44,144 nt of DNA from Bacillus litorisediminis (GCF_022808645.1 NZ_JAKZKT010000036.1:1-44144), one strand, 5' to 3'; counted from the first letter of the stretch, positions 26,701 to 34,860 are shown. Notes: generated from the sequence alone by a model not told the origin. Program-made: numbers and translations.

Positions 26701-27612
26701 ATGAAAAGAGCGAGAATTATATATAATCCAACATCTGGAAGAGAAATATTTAAAAGGCATCTGCCTGAAGTTCTGCAAAGGTTAGAAGAAGCGGGATTCG
26801 AAACGTCCTGCCATGCCACTACAGGAGAAGGCGATGCCACAAGAGCTGCTGAGATCGCAGTAGAGCGAAAATATGATGTGGTGATTGCAGCTGGAGGCGA
26901 TGGCACAATCAACGAGGTGGTAAACGGTCTAGCAGAAAAGGAATACCGGCCAAAGCTAGGCATTATCCCGGTTGGAACTACAAATGACTTCGGACGGGCT
27001 ATCCGCGTCCCAAGATCTGTTGAGCGTGCAGTCGATATCATCGTGAAAGGGGAGACCATCCCGATTGATATTGGCAAAATGAATAATAAATATTTTATCA
27101 ATATCGCTGGTGGCGGCCGTTTAACCGAATTAACCTATGATGTGCCAAGCCGATTAAAAACTGTACTAGGTCAGCTTGCATATTACCTTAAAGGAATTGA
27201 GATGCTGCCATCACTTAAGGCAACAGAAACCCGCATTGAATATGACGGTAAAGAATTTGAAGGGGAAATCATGCTTTTTCTAATTGCCAATACGAATTCA
27301 GTTGGAGGCTTTGAAAAGCTAGCCCCGGATGCGTCCCTGAATGACGGTATGTTCACCTTGCTGATCTTGAAAAAAACCAACCTTGCTGAGTTCGTTAGGC
27401 TTGTTACTTTAGCCGTAAGAGGGGATCACATCAATGATGATCACGTTATTTACACAAAAGCAAATCGGATTAAGGTCACATCTGAGCAAAAATTGCTATT
27501 AAATCTCGACGGTGAATACGGCGGAGAAGTACCAGCGGAATTCGTCAATCTATACCGCCACATTGAGGTTTTTGTACCGTATGATGAGATCAGAGAAGAA
27601 GATCGTGTATAA
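26701..27612 (+). CDS. dgkB: diacylglycerol kinase DgkB
   Basis: The 303-residue protein has the same length as B. subtilis DgkB (YerQ). It phosphorylates diacylglycerol released during lipoteichoic acid synthesis, returning it to the phospholipid pool. The nucleotide-binding motif AAGGDGTINEVVNGL and GIIPVGTTNDFGRAIRVPRS are intact, as is the structural Asp region LAPDASLNDGMFTLLIL. AGGATGATGAG precedes the ATG. In B. subtilis it follows gatB and swrC; here about 7.5 kb of other genes separate it from gatB. Confidence 0.95.
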   Translation: MKRARIIYNPTSGREIFKRHLPEVLQRLEEAGFETSCHATTGEGDATRAAEIAVERKYDVVIAAGGDGTINEVVNGLAEKEYRPKLGIIPVGTTNDFGRAIRVPRSVERAVDIIVKGETIPIDIGKMNNKYFINIAGGGRLTELTYDVPSRLKTVLGQLAYYLKGIEMLPSLKATETRIEYDGKEFEGEIMLFLIANTNSVGGFEKLAPDASLNDGMFTLLILKKTNLAEFVRLVTLAVRGDHINDDHVIYTKANRIKVTSEQKLLLNLDGEYGGEVPAEFVNLYRHIEVFVPYDEIREEDRV

Positions 27613-27620
27613 AAATGTAG

Positions 27621-27647
27621 CCCTGTCGTTGGACGGGGTATTTTTTT
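27621..27647 (+). terminator. terminator after dgkB
   Basis: CCCTGTC (27621-27627) pairs with GACGGGG (27632-27638), allowing one G-U pair. The loop is four bases and seven T's follow. Confidence 0.92.
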
Positions 27648-27659
27648 ATCCAGCCTGTG

Positions 27660-27683
27660 TTTTAAACAAACGTTTGTTTAAAA
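27660..27683. promoter_or_regulatory. 24-bp perfect palindrome, possible TetR-type operator
   Basis: A perfect 24-bp palindrome centred at 27671/27672 has the core AAACAAACGTTTGTTT. It lies between the dgkB terminator and a GNAT gene starting at 27754. Size and symmetry resemble operators of TetR-family repressors, but no such regulator is encoded in the window. Two related sites occur at 28188 and 35129. Confidence 0.55.
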
Positions 27684-27753
27684 ATTCGATTAAAACGATT
27701 AAATCAAAGATTTAGCGAGTATTAATAAAAAATAAAAGAAGTGGGGGATGAAA

Positions 27754-28191
27754 ATGATTAGAAGAGCAAAGCTCGAGGATGTAACCGAAATAGTAAGGTT
27801 ATCCTCACAGCTGGGATATCCGGTTTCGGTCGAACAAGGAAGATCACGTCTAGAACGTCTGCTGGATAACCCGGAGCATGCTGTGTTTGTGTATGAGACA
27901 GGGGAAAATAAGCTTGGAGGCTGGGTCCATGTTTTTGGAAAGCTTTTAATCGGGTTAGAGTACGCCGAAATTGGCGGACTAGTTGTCGATCAGCAATCGC
28001 GAAGACAAGGTATTGGCGCGAAATTAATGAAACAATGTGAAGACTGGGCTAGGGACTATGGATTTTCGCAAGTAAGACTGCGTTCCGGCGGTCAAAGAAA
28101 AGAGGCGCACCAATTTTATAAACAGATCGGATACGAAAACATCAAATGGTCACAAGTCTTTTGCTTAAACTTTAGGAATATAGAATATTAA
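27754..28191 (+). CDS. GNAT family N-acetyltransferase (first of three)
   Basis: The 145-residue protein is a GNAT acetyltransferase. Motif A is clear (EIGGLVVDQQSRRQGIGAKLMKQCE in outline, with the acetyl-CoA loop RRQGIG), and motif B ends in AHQFYKQIGYENIKWSQVF. ATG 27754 is chosen over ATG 27748 because GTGGGGG then lies six bases upstream. The substrate is unknown. The stop codon lies inside the second CAAACG-type palindrome. Confidence 0.85.
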   Translation: MIRRAKLEDVTEIVRLSSQLGYPVSVEQGRSRLERLLDNPEHAVFVYETGENKLGGWVHVFGKLLIGLEYAEIGGLVVDQQSRRQGIGAKLMKQCEDWARDYGFSQVRLRSGGQRKEAHQFYKQIGYENIKWSQVFCLNFRNIEY

Positions 28192-28208
28192 ACAAACGTT
28201 TAATTAAA
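28188..28208. promoter_or_regulatory. second CAAACG-type palindromic site
   Basis: TTAAACAAACGTTTAATTAA overlaps the stop codon of the first GNAT gene. The left half is identical to the 27660 palindrome; the right half differs at a few positions. It may be an operator for the next transcription unit or a degenerate copy of a dispersed element. A weak stem (TCCAG/CTGGA with TTTT) follows at about 28210-28230. Confidence 0.4.
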
Positions 28209-28309
28209 CTCCAGAAATTCCCTGGATTTTAAGTCTTTTAGTTTAAAAGTGGCTCTCTCCTTCTGCTGTTCATGTATAATGAAAGAAAAATAGAAATGGA
28301 GAGCTGGCA

Positions 28310-28735
28310 ATGACAACTATTTTTCAATGTCAATCCGAAGCAGAACTCAAGAGAGCTTTTCCTGTCCTGAAGGAGCTTCGTACACATCTTTCAGAAGAAG
28401 ATTTTTTCTCATTGTATGGGGAAATGAAAAAACAGGGATTTCAATTATATGCTTTAGAGGATGAAGGTGGTATTAAAGCGGTAACAGGCGTCCAAATATG
28501 CACTAACTTTTACAACCTTCGGAATATGTACGTCCATGATTTAGTTACGAAATCGACGGAACGTTCAAAAGGATATGGTGAGACGCTGCTTCGTTTCATT
28601 CATGACCTGGCCAGAGAAAATGATTGCTCTTGTGTGTATCTATCTTCCGGCTTGCAAAGAGTCGATGCCCACCGTTTTTATACAGATAAAATGGGATATG
28701 AAAAGAAAAGTTATACGTTTTTATATAAACTATAA
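28310..28735 (+). CDS. GNAT family N-acetyltransferase (second of three)
   Basis: The 141-residue protein has the GNAT core LRNMYVHDLVTKSTERSKGYGETLLRFIHDLA in outline, the acetyl-CoA loop being RSKGYG, and the motif B segment DAHRFYTDKMGYEKKSYTF. The N-terminal half is family-typical but gives no substrate. ATGGAGAG precedes the ATG, and a perfect TATAAT (28275-28280) lies 30 bases upstream, without a good -35. The third GNAT gene starts 20 bases after its stop, so the two are probably co-transcribed. Confidence 0.85.
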   Translation: MTTIFQCQSEAELKRAFPVLKELRTHLSEEDFFSLYGEMKKQGFQLYALEDEGGIKAVTGVQICTNFYNLRNMYVHDLVTKSTERSKGYGETLLRFIHDLARENDCSCVYLSSGLQRVDAHRFYTDKMGYEKKSYTFLYKL

Positions 28736-28755
28736 AATAGAGAGGTGCATGAAAG

Positions 28756-29223
28756 CTGCATATAAAATTACTTGAGGTAACAGAAGATACATTTTGGGAT
28801 GTAATTAATTTAAAATCAGATCAGGATCAAGATCAGCAAATTCAAATCTTCGAGAGATGGGTAGGGTCTAATGCCTTTTTCCTGGGGGCTTGTTATGTTT
28901 ATGGTTTTGTTCCAAGAGCAATATACGACAATCAAACTTTAATAGGATTTACGTCTTTTGGTTATAGAAAAGAGCATCAAAGATATGAATTAATCAGTAT
29001 AATGATTGGACATCAATTTCAGGGCAGAGGTTATGGTCTTCCTGTTTTAAATGCCGTCATTGATGAAATGGTTAAGATGTATAACTGTAAAGAAATCTAT
29101 TTATCAGTGATTTATAATAATGATAGAGCGATCAAGGTCTATGAAAAACGTGGTTTTAAACCAACTGGAGAGATTGAGAAAGGCCACCATGATGAACCTG
29201 TGTATTGCTTGAAGCTAGATTAA
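28756..29223 (+). CDS. GNAT family N-acetyltransferase, probable CTG start
   Basis: The full-length frame runs from 28756 and would encode 155 residues beginning (M)HIKLLEVTEDTFWDVINL, the usual start of diamine/spermidine-type GNAT proteins. It includes CYVYGFVPRAIYDNQTLIGF and the acetyl-CoA loop IGHQFQGRGYGLPV, and ends with AIKVYEKRGFKPTGEIE and a short tail. There is no in-frame ATG before 29002, which lies in the middle of the domain, and a TGA stands two codons upstream of the CTG. AGAGGTG lies eight bases before the CTG. Either CUG is used or the start codon has been lost; the rest of the gene is intact. Confidence 0.72.
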   Translation: MHIKLLEVTEDTFWDVINLKSDQDQDQQIQIFERWVGSNAFFLGACYVYGFVPRAIYDNQTLIGFTSFGYRKEHQRYELISIMIGHQFQGRGYGLPVLNAVIDEMVKMYNCKEIYLSVIYNNDRAIKVYEKRGFKPTGEIEKGHHDEPVYCLKLD

Positions 29224-29247
29224 TTGTCACAAGCCTTTGATACATAT

Positions 29248-29270
29248 AGGGGGGACAGACTCCCCCTTTC
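29248..29270 (+). terminator. weak terminator after the GNAT genes
   Basis: AGGGGG (from 29248) pairs with CCCCCT (29262-29267) around an eight-base loop, followed only by TTCT. The GC-rich stem favours termination, but the T run is poor. Confidence 0.45.
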
Positions 29271-29669
29271 TATAATCCTTCCATTAATCGAGATATCGTA
29301 TTTATCCTGGCCACTCTCAGCTTTATTTCCGACTCTTTTTCGATCAGATTTTTAAACTCCATTCATACAAGTTCAAATTCAACAGGGCGATCCATTAGAA
29401 AACTCATTTCATGCTCGATTTCTAGCCAGCTGGAAAGGTCTATTTCGTTATGCTGGATCTGAACCTCGAGCTTGTCCAATACATCGTAATCTTTGCTTCA
29501 AAACTGGTTTTCTCTTCGTATTCCTGCCAAAGAACAATTCTCCCCCGATTTCGCCACTCGTTTATTTTCATACTTGTTCATTTTTTTGCTTCATCTTCAA
29601 ATGCAGGAATATCACCAGCTACAGCCTCCGCCAAGATGTGAATTGAATCATTTTTAATAGTTTCTCCAT
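29270..29669 (-). pseudogene. decayed minus-strand gene remnant, unrecognised
   Basis: The minus strand has a start-like ATG (29669) behind AAGGAG, but the protein-like text is split over several frames: ILAEAVAGDIPAFEDEAKK (ending 29578), EWRNRGRIVLWQEYEEKTSF, then EIDLSSWLEIEHEMSFLMDR with PVEFELV (ending 29363), and FKNLIEKESEIKLRVARINT (ending 29270). The pieces are collinear and have normal coding character, which suggests one gene with several frameshifts. I do not recognise the family. The remaining bases 29690-29818 show nothing clear. Confidence 0.5.
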
Positions 29670-29818
29670 GTTGACTCCTTGCTTTAGAAGGGGAACGAGA
29701 TAAATCTATTGGTATAAGCATTTATTTCCATTTTTTATCATACACTAGTTTGGTGCATTTTTCCTGCATCCCGCACTCTTATATTCTCTTGGATATGATT
29801 TAAAAAATTGCCAAATTA

Positions 29819-29845
29819 TGAAACTATTTCTAAAACCCGTTCGTA
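29819..29845 (+). promoter_or_regulatory. sigma-W-type promoter of pspA-yuaF-floT
   Basis: TGAAAC (29819-29824) and CGTA (29842-29845), with a 17-bp spacer, match the Bacillus sigma-W consensus (TGAAAC-N16/17-CGTA). The predicted leader to pspA is about 45-50 bases. In B. subtilis both pspA and the yuaF-floT operon belong to the sigma-W regulon, which supports the assignment. Confidence 0.8.
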
Positions 29846-29899
29846 TGTAAAAGAGGAAGAAAGCAGCTGGCTTTCGCCATTATAAAGGGAGGGATTTTC

Positions 29900-30583
29900 A
29901 TGTTCGAACTTTTTAAACGGGTGAAAACGGTGGTGGCATCTGAGCTCCATGCATTGATTGACAAGGCAGAAGATCCGATTCACATGATTGACCAGTACAT
30001 GAGGGAAATGAATCATGAGATTGTCGAGGCTGAAAAGGCTACAGCAAAAATGATGGGAGAAGAAAAACTCCTGGCACGGAAAGTAGAAGAAACGAAAAAA
30101 CTCATCGAAAAGCGTGAACTACAAGCAATTGAGGCATTGAAAAATAACCGCGAAGATTTAGCCAAGCGGGCTCTAGAAGATAAGAGCCACCTCACTAAAG
30201 AGCATCAACAATTAGAAGACCTTCACACTCAAGCACTCCACCAAGTCGTCGACCTCAAGGAAAAGCTAAAAATCATGAAAAATGAATACCGCGAAATGGA
30301 ATTAAAACGAAACTCCTTAAAGGCGCGGGCGGAAGCAGCAAAAGCTAAAACCTCCATCAATCGTGCATTATCCACAACGAATACAGCTAGTGCAAAAAAG
30401 GGTTTTGAGCGTATGGAAGAAAAAGTCCTGCGCCAAGAAGCAGAAGCAGAAACCAGTGAGGATTTGCAAATGATGAATAAATCATTAGACCAGGAATTAA
30501 ATGAAATAACAGGTAAAAGTGAAGTGGAATTAGAATTGGAGCGGTTAAAAGAAAGGCTGCAAGAAGATAAAAAATCAAGTTAA
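29900..30583 (+). CDS. pspA: PspA/IM30 family phage-shock protein
   Basis: The 227-residue protein is almost entirely alpha-helical and coiled-coil, with the PspA start MFELFKRVKTVVASELHALI, an amphipathic membrane-binding helix. DPIHMIDQYMREMNHEI follows, then long heptad stretches rich in Glu, Lys and Ala, and a C-terminal QEAEAETSED segment. It binds stressed membranes from the inside and maintains membrane integrity. AAAGGGAGGG precedes the ATG. It leads an operon with NfeD and flotillin genes; in B. subtilis these occupy separate loci. Homologues are PspA (YdjF) and LiaH; the partner genes favour the sigma-W type PspA. Confidence 0.93.
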   Translation: MFELFKRVKTVVASELHALIDKAEDPIHMIDQYMREMNHEIVEAEKATAKMMGEEKLLARKVEETKKLIEKRELQAIEALKNNREDLAKRALEDKSHLTKEHQQLEDLHTQALHQVVDLKEKLKIMKNEYREMELKRNSLKARAEAAKAKTSINRALSTTNTASAKKGFERMEEKVLRQEAEAETSEDLQMMNKSLDQELNEITGKSEVELELERLKERLQEDKKSS

Positions 30584-30596
30584 AGGATGAAGGAGT

Positions 30597-31133
30597 ATGG
30601 AACTGTTTGGCGCACCCATTGAATCAATCTATTTAGCTGCACTCATTATTTCTGGGCTCATTACGGTTCTGTATATATTGTTTGGCGATGTTCTAGAGGG
30701 ATTGACGGAAGCGACTGGTTTTTTGAACCCCACATTACTTTTAGCCTTTTTCACTTTTTTTTCAGCTAGTGGCTACTTATGGGAGATACTCACTCCCCTT
30801 AACAGCATATTAATCATCGCAATTTCTATCCTAATTGCCATTCTATTAGATACGCTCTTAAATGTCTTTGTCTTGATTCCTCTTTCATCTGCAGAGGAAT
30901 CACTGGTATACACGGAGGAATCGTTAAAAGGAAGAATTGGCAAGGTGATTCTTTCAGTACCCAAGGACGGTTATGGAGAAGTAGTGATTGAAAGCAATAG
31001 CGGAAATATCGCCAAACCAGCAGCAAGCTTTGATGATCTTCCTATACCTGAGGGGAGTCAGGTCCTGGTGATCGATGTGAAATCTGGAGTACTGTATGTT
31101 ACTCCGCATGAATCCTTTGATGAAATTTTATAG
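30597..31133 (+). CDS. yuaF: NfeD-family membrane protein YuaF
   Basis: The 178-residue protein has three or four membrane spans (about residues 10-30, 40-62, 65-95) and a C-terminal OB-fold of the NfeD type (LKGRIGKVILSVPKDGYGEV ... GVLYVTPH). It matches YuaF (174 aa), the partner of flotillin FloT in B. subtilis. The immediate AGGAG lies only one base from the ATG, so AAAGGATGA further upstream is more likely the working site. It starts 13 bases after pspA and ends 15 bases before floT. Confidence 0.9.
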   Translation: MELFGAPIESIYLAALIISGLITVLYILFGDVLEGLTEATGFLNPTLLLAFFTFFSASGYLWEILTPLNSILIIAISILIAILLDTLLNVFVLIPLSSAEESLVYTEESLKGRIGKVILSVPKDGYGEVVIESNSGNIAKPAASFDDLPIPEGSQVLVIDVKSGVLYVTPHESFDEIL

Positions 31134-31148
31134 TAGGGGGAATGGAAG

Positions 31149-32705
31149 ATGACAACTATACTATGGATTGTCATAGGGGTTGCCGTATTTCTGGTTTTAG
31201 CACTAATTGGTGTATTTGTATCAAAATATAAAACAGCAGGACCGGACGAAGCTCTGATTGTAACTGGAAGTTATTTAGGCAGTAAAAATGTGCATGTCGA
31301 TGAATCTGGGAATAAAATAAAAATTGTTCGGGGCGGAGGTACCTTTGTATTACCGGTTTTTCAACAGGCAGAACCGTTAAGCTTACTTTCTAGCAAATTA
31401 GATGTGAGTACACCAGAAGTATATACAGAGCAAGGTGTTCCAGTTATGGCGGATGGAACCGCGATTATAAAAATTGGCGGATCCATCAGTGAGATTGCAA
31501 CGGCTGCTGAGCAGTTTCTTGGAAAAACGAAACAAGACCGAGAAAATGAAGCAAGAGAAGTGCTGGAGGGTCATCTTCGCTCCATTTTAGGGTCTATGAC
31601 CGTAGAAGAAATCTATAAAAACAGAGAAAAATTCTCGCAAGAGGTCCAGCGCGTGGCCTCCCAAGATTTAGCGAAAATGGGTCTTGTTATCGTATCTTTT
31701 ACAATTAAGGATGTAAGAGACAAAAATGGGTATTTAGAATCATTAGGGAAACCGAGAATTGCTCAAGTTAAGCGGGATGCTGATATTGCTACAGCAGAGG
31801 CTGAAAAGGAAACCCGCATTAAACGGGCGGAAGCCGATAAAGATGCAAAAAAAGCTGAGCTTGAACGAGCCACTGAAATTGCCGAAGCTGAAAAAATCAA
31901 TCAGATGAAAATGGCTGATTTCCGCAGAGAGCAGGATATTGCGAAAGCTCGGGCCGACCAAGCATATGATCTCGAAACCGCAAGAGCCAGACAAGAAGTA
32001 ACAGAACAAGAAATGCAAGTCAAAATCATTGAGAGACAAAAGCAAATTGAGCTGGAAGAAAAAGAAATTCTTCGACGTGAGCGCCAGTACGACTCGGAAG
32101 TGAAAAAGAAAGCCGATGCAGACCGTTATGCTGTTGAGCAGGCTGCTGCAGCCAATAAGCTAAAAGAGATCGCAGAGGCGGATGCCAACAAATACCGAAT
32201 CGAAGCAATGGCTAAAGCTGAAGCTGAAAAGGTTCGAATTGCAGGGATTGCCAAAGCTGAAGCGGAACGGGCACAAGGGGAAGCCGAAGCAGAGGTTACA
32301 CGCCTAAAAGGTCTGGCTGAAGCCGAAGCAAAGCGTAAGATTGCCGAGGCTTTCGAATATTATGGTCAAGCGGCTATTTTAGATATGATTATTCGTATGA
32401 TTCCAGAGTATGCAAAACAAGTTGCCAGCCCGCTGTCCAATATCGATAAAATCACAGTTGTTGATACAGGCAGCAGCGGTTCCAATGGCGGTGCCAATAA
32501 AGTAACAGGCTATGCGACAAACCTTATGTCTAGTTTACAAGAAACGTTAAAGGCTTCATCTGGCATAGATGTAAAGGAGCTGTTAGAAAACATTACAGGT
32601 AAAAACCGCTCTCTTTCAAGACTCAATGACTATGGCTTTACCATGAAAGAAACAACAGAGGAAATGGCTGCATCAGGGGATGTCAATGATGGAGATAAAG
32701 AGTAG
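31149..32705 (+). CDS. floT: flotillin FloT (YuaG)
   Basis: The 518-residue protein has an N-terminal membrane hairpin (IVIGVAVFLVLALIGVFV), an SPFH/PHB domain (about 30-200), and a long flotillin coiled coil rich in Ala-Glu repeats (AEAEKETRIKRAEADKDAKK, IAKARADQ, AEAERAQGEAEAEV). A C-terminal oligomerisation segment, YYGQAAILDMIIRMIPEYAK, follows. It organises ordered membrane domains and affects membrane fluidity and protease and signalling complexes. AGTAGGGGGAATGGAAG precedes the ATG. It is the last gene of the sigma-W-type operon. Confidence 0.95.
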   Translation: MTTILWIVIGVAVFLVLALIGVFVSKYKTAGPDEALIVTGSYLGSKNVHVDESGNKIKIVRGGGTFVLPVFQQAEPLSLLSSKLDVSTPEVYTEQGVPVMADGTAIIKIGGSISEIATAAEQFLGKTKQDRENEAREVLEGHLRSILGSMTVEEIYKNREKFSQEVQRVASQDLAKMGLVIVSFTIKDVRDKNGYLESLGKPRIAQVKRDADIATAEAEKETRIKRAEADKDAKKAELERATEIAEAEKINQMKMADFRREQDIAKARADQAYDLETARARQEVTEQEMQVKIIERQKQIELEEKEILRRERQYDSEVKKKADADRYAVEQAAAANKLKEIAEADANKYRIEAMAKAEAEKVRIAGIAKAEAERAQGEAEAEVTRLKGLAEAEAKRKIAEAFEYYGQAAILDMIIRMIPEYAKQVASPLSNIDKITVVDTGSSGSNGGANKVTGYATNLMSSLQETLKASSGIDVKELLENITGKNRSLSRLNDYGFTMKETTEEMAASGDVNDGDKE

Positions 32706-32822
32706 GAAGTAAGGTTAATTTAACAGGATTGTAAAAAAATTTAAGATTACTAGTATAAATTAAAGGGAAAAGGGGAAAAGTAAGAATACCAATGTATCCC
32801 CCCTATAATATACATGGTTTGG

Positions 32823-32849
32823 GCCTCCTGTTTGGGAGGCAATTTTTTT
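32823..32849 (+). terminator. terminator after floT
   Basis: GCCTCC (32823-32828) pairs with GGAGGC (32835-32840), followed by AA and seven T's. It lies 118 bases after floT. No gene is seen between floT and this hairpin, although a TATAAT at 32804 lies just upstream. Confidence 0.88.
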
Positions 32850-32987
32850 GGTTATGTTTAGTTAACAGGAGAGAATCTATCGAGTCCAATCCCGCAATTA
32901 AATAAGAAATGATTATCACTTCCTATAATAAATCCATACTATATACTTCCGTCAATCTTTATTACAGTAAGAATGGGAGGGGATAAA

Positions 32988-33359
32988 ATGACTTTTCAAT
33001 TTGAAAGCATTGATCATGTTCAGCTGGCTGCACCTAAAGGCTGCGAGGAACAGGCAAGACAATTTTACAATGGAATATTAGGATTTATGGAAAAGGAAAA
33101 ACCTGAGGAATTAAAGAAAAATGGCGGGGTTTGGTTCCAGACGGGGACGATTGAGATTCACATTGGTGTGGAGGATCCGTTCCTTCCGGCTAAAAAGGCA
33201 CACCCTGCGTTTGTAATCTCGGATCTGGCGTTATTTATCAAACACTTAGATAAACACGAGCTTGAGTATATGAAAGATGATAGATTGCCAGGGGCTAACC
33301 GAATATATATGTATGATCCATTTGGAAACCGGATTGAAGTGCTAGAGTGGAAAAAGTAA
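32988..33359 (+). CDS. VOC-family (glyoxalase/bleomycin resistance fold) protein
   Basis: The 123-residue protein has the paired beta-alpha-beta-beta-beta units of the vicinal oxygen chelate fold: FESIDHVQLAAPKGCEEQAR with a metal-ligand His, WFQTGTIEIHIGVEDPF with the strand bearing the Glu/His pair, HPAFVISDL, and IYMYDPFGNRIEVLEW ending in the conserved Glu. Metal ligands appear to be retained. GGGAGGGG lies seven bases upstream of ATG 32988; an in-frame upstream ATG at 32973 is less well placed. The substrate is unknown. It is a single gene with a terminator. Confidence 0.85.
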   Translation: MTFQFESIDHVQLAAPKGCEEQARQFYNGILGFMEKEKPEELKKNGGVWFQTGTIEIHIGVEDPFLPAKKAHPAFVISDLALFIKHLDKHELEYMKDDRLPGANRIYMYDPFGNRIEVLEWKK

Positions 33360-33365
33360 ATACGA

Positions 33366-33398
33366 GCCTGCTTTTATTTTTTCGTAAAGCAGGCTTTT
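33366..33398. terminator. terminator between the convergent VOC and nuclease genes
   Basis: GCCTGCTTT (33366-33374) pairs perfectly with AAAGCAGGC (33386-33394), followed by TTTTCTT on the plus strand. On the minus strand the run after the stem is weak. Confidence 0.9.
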
Positions 33399-33484
33399 CT
33401 TGAAATGATTAAAGCAATAATTCGACGTTTCAACTAATTTTTATCTTTTATTTCCTAAGAAATAATTATTTTCGACAGTTTTGC

Positions 33485-34234
33485 CTAGCGGATGCTGTCA
33501 CAAGCAATACCATCGCCATCCCCGTCTAGCCGAAAAGGATCTCCGGATCCGGTTTCTTTAAAAAAAGCTTGCGCTTCTTCCCAATTTGAAAAATCACTGC
33601 AATCAAGATCCTGAACATTGGATTGAGGACTGTTTGAACTGCCAGGGTTTTCGGTTTCTTCATACGTAACATTATCTTCATATCCATCTTCTGATACATA
33701 GTTCTCAACCGACCAAATGTTTTTTTCTTCAAGCTTAGCTTGATTTTCAATATCACGAAAATGATCGACATACTTCGTATTAGGCGGATAAACCGCAACA
33801 CGGGCTAAACCTTCACGTAACAATATTTCATTAAACATAGTGTCATCCACCCAAATATATGCTAGCAATCTCCCAAAGCGATCACGCTCTTCGACCCCTA
33901 CCTCTAAGCCAACTGATTTACCTTCTAAATGCTGCTTTGTAAAAGCTTCAGCTTCTTTTCCGAAGGGCTGAGGCTCTCCCGCATATTTCCCTTTGCTTTC
34001 AGGTGTATCGACTAAAATAAATCTTACCGTTTCTTCTTTACCGCTCTCTAATTCGACCTCTACTGTATCACCATCAATAACTCGGGTTACTTTTGCAATT
34101 AATAGATTTTCAGGCCGATCATTTGAAGGACTTGATACGATCGTCGAGCAGCTGACTAATAATACAGCACTAAGAGCCATTAAGACTAGAGTTTTTCCAG
34201 TAAGATGACGAAGCCATGGTGCAATTAATCTCAA
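33485..34234 (-). CDS. thermonuclease-family lipoprotein with excalibur domain
   Basis: The product (249 aa from TTG 34234) has a lipoprotein signal ending LLVSC. A staphylococcal-nuclease domain follows (VIDGDTVEVEL; catalytic Arg in VRFILVDTPESKG with the Glu just after; second Arg in VEERDRFGRLLAYIW), then an acidic linker and a C-terminal excalibur calcium-binding motif (DGDGDGIACD). TTG 34234 is chosen because AAGGGG lies about nine bases upstream and gives a compact signal peptide; ATG 34267 has no ribosome binding site and would add 11 residues. It should be a membrane-anchored, Ca-dependent extracellular nuclease, perhaps for nutrient DNA or competence. Confidence 0.9.
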   Translation of the reverse strand: MRLIAPWLRHLTGKTLVLMALSAVLLVSCSTIVSSPSNDRPENLLIAKVTRVIDGDTVEVELESGKEETVRFILVDTPESKGKYAGEPQPFGKEAEAFTKQHLEGKSVGLEVGVEERDRFGRLLAYIWVDDTMFNEILLREGLARVAVYPPNTKYVDHFRDIENQAKLEEKNIWSVENYVSEDGYEDNVTYEETENPGSSNSPQSNVQDLDCSDFSNWEEAQAFFKETGSGDPFRLDGDGDGIACDSIR

Positions 34235-34267
34235 GGTATATATCCCCTTTTCAAAGATTTCTTCCAT

Positions 34268-34860
34268 CCAAGTATAGCACGGAGTTGTTCAAATGAAATC
34301 GGATAGATATTTCAATTTATTTAGTCTTTCATATCATTTATCTTCTTGCTGGAAAAATGGCTGCTAGCCTATTTTTGTACTTTTCCACGCTTGTCTCGGT
34401 CACTTTGTACCAAATGAAAATAGGATATAGTGAGCTCGTTTAGAGGGGTGTTGAAAAATACGAGCCAGTTGAACGAGACCGTAACACTCTTTTTATTGTT
34501 TATAATTCGTGGTTCTTTTCTTCTTAATAGTATATGCCAATACCGAACTACCGCTGGTTGTAATGTGATAATTGGTTTGGGGCATCTCCTTTGTGTAAAG
34601 ATCGGGTATCAAAAAAAGTAAGGCTTGCACCGCCTTATACGACGTGAACTCCTAACTCCCCTCGAAGAAGGCCCACCTTTAGGGTGGGTTTCTTTCGTAT
34701 AAATGGGAAACAAGATACACAGATCGGGCTAAGTTTGCAAACTGCGGTAATCGAAATGAAAATTTCCTATTATTTTTGGGAAAATTCAACGTTTGTCCGA
34801 CGCAAATTGTCCAAATAATGCGTACGATAGTGTAGAAATGGTTGGGGAGGTGAACATTCT
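34268..34860. other. 593-bp gene-poor region with a hairpin
   Basis: No convincing gene is present. An open frame at 34430-34621 has no ribosome binding site and no recognisable sequence. Short inverted arms CCTATTTT (34367) and AAAATAGG (34417) are 8 bp and may be chance. The clearest element is the hairpin at 34671-34689, annotated separately. CGTACGATA at 34821-34829 resembles a sporulation-sigma -10 (CATAnnnTA) and may drive the YjcZ-type gene; no matching -35 is certain. Confidence 0.5.
34671..34694. terminator. hairpin CCCACC/GGTGGG with short T tail
   Basis: GCCCACC (34671-34677) pairs with GGTGGGT (34683-34689), and the tail TTCTTTCG follows on the plus strand. It could end an unseen plus-strand transcript. 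Read on the minus strand, the hairpin is followed by CTTCTTCGAGGGGAG and GGAGTTCACG, an arrangement loosely like the ends of IS200/IS605 elements, so a remnant of such an element is an alternative. Confidence 0.5.

Noticed and set aside
34430-34621. 63-residue plus-strand frame in the gene-poor region
   Set aside because: No ribosome binding site, no family resemblance and low-complexity content.
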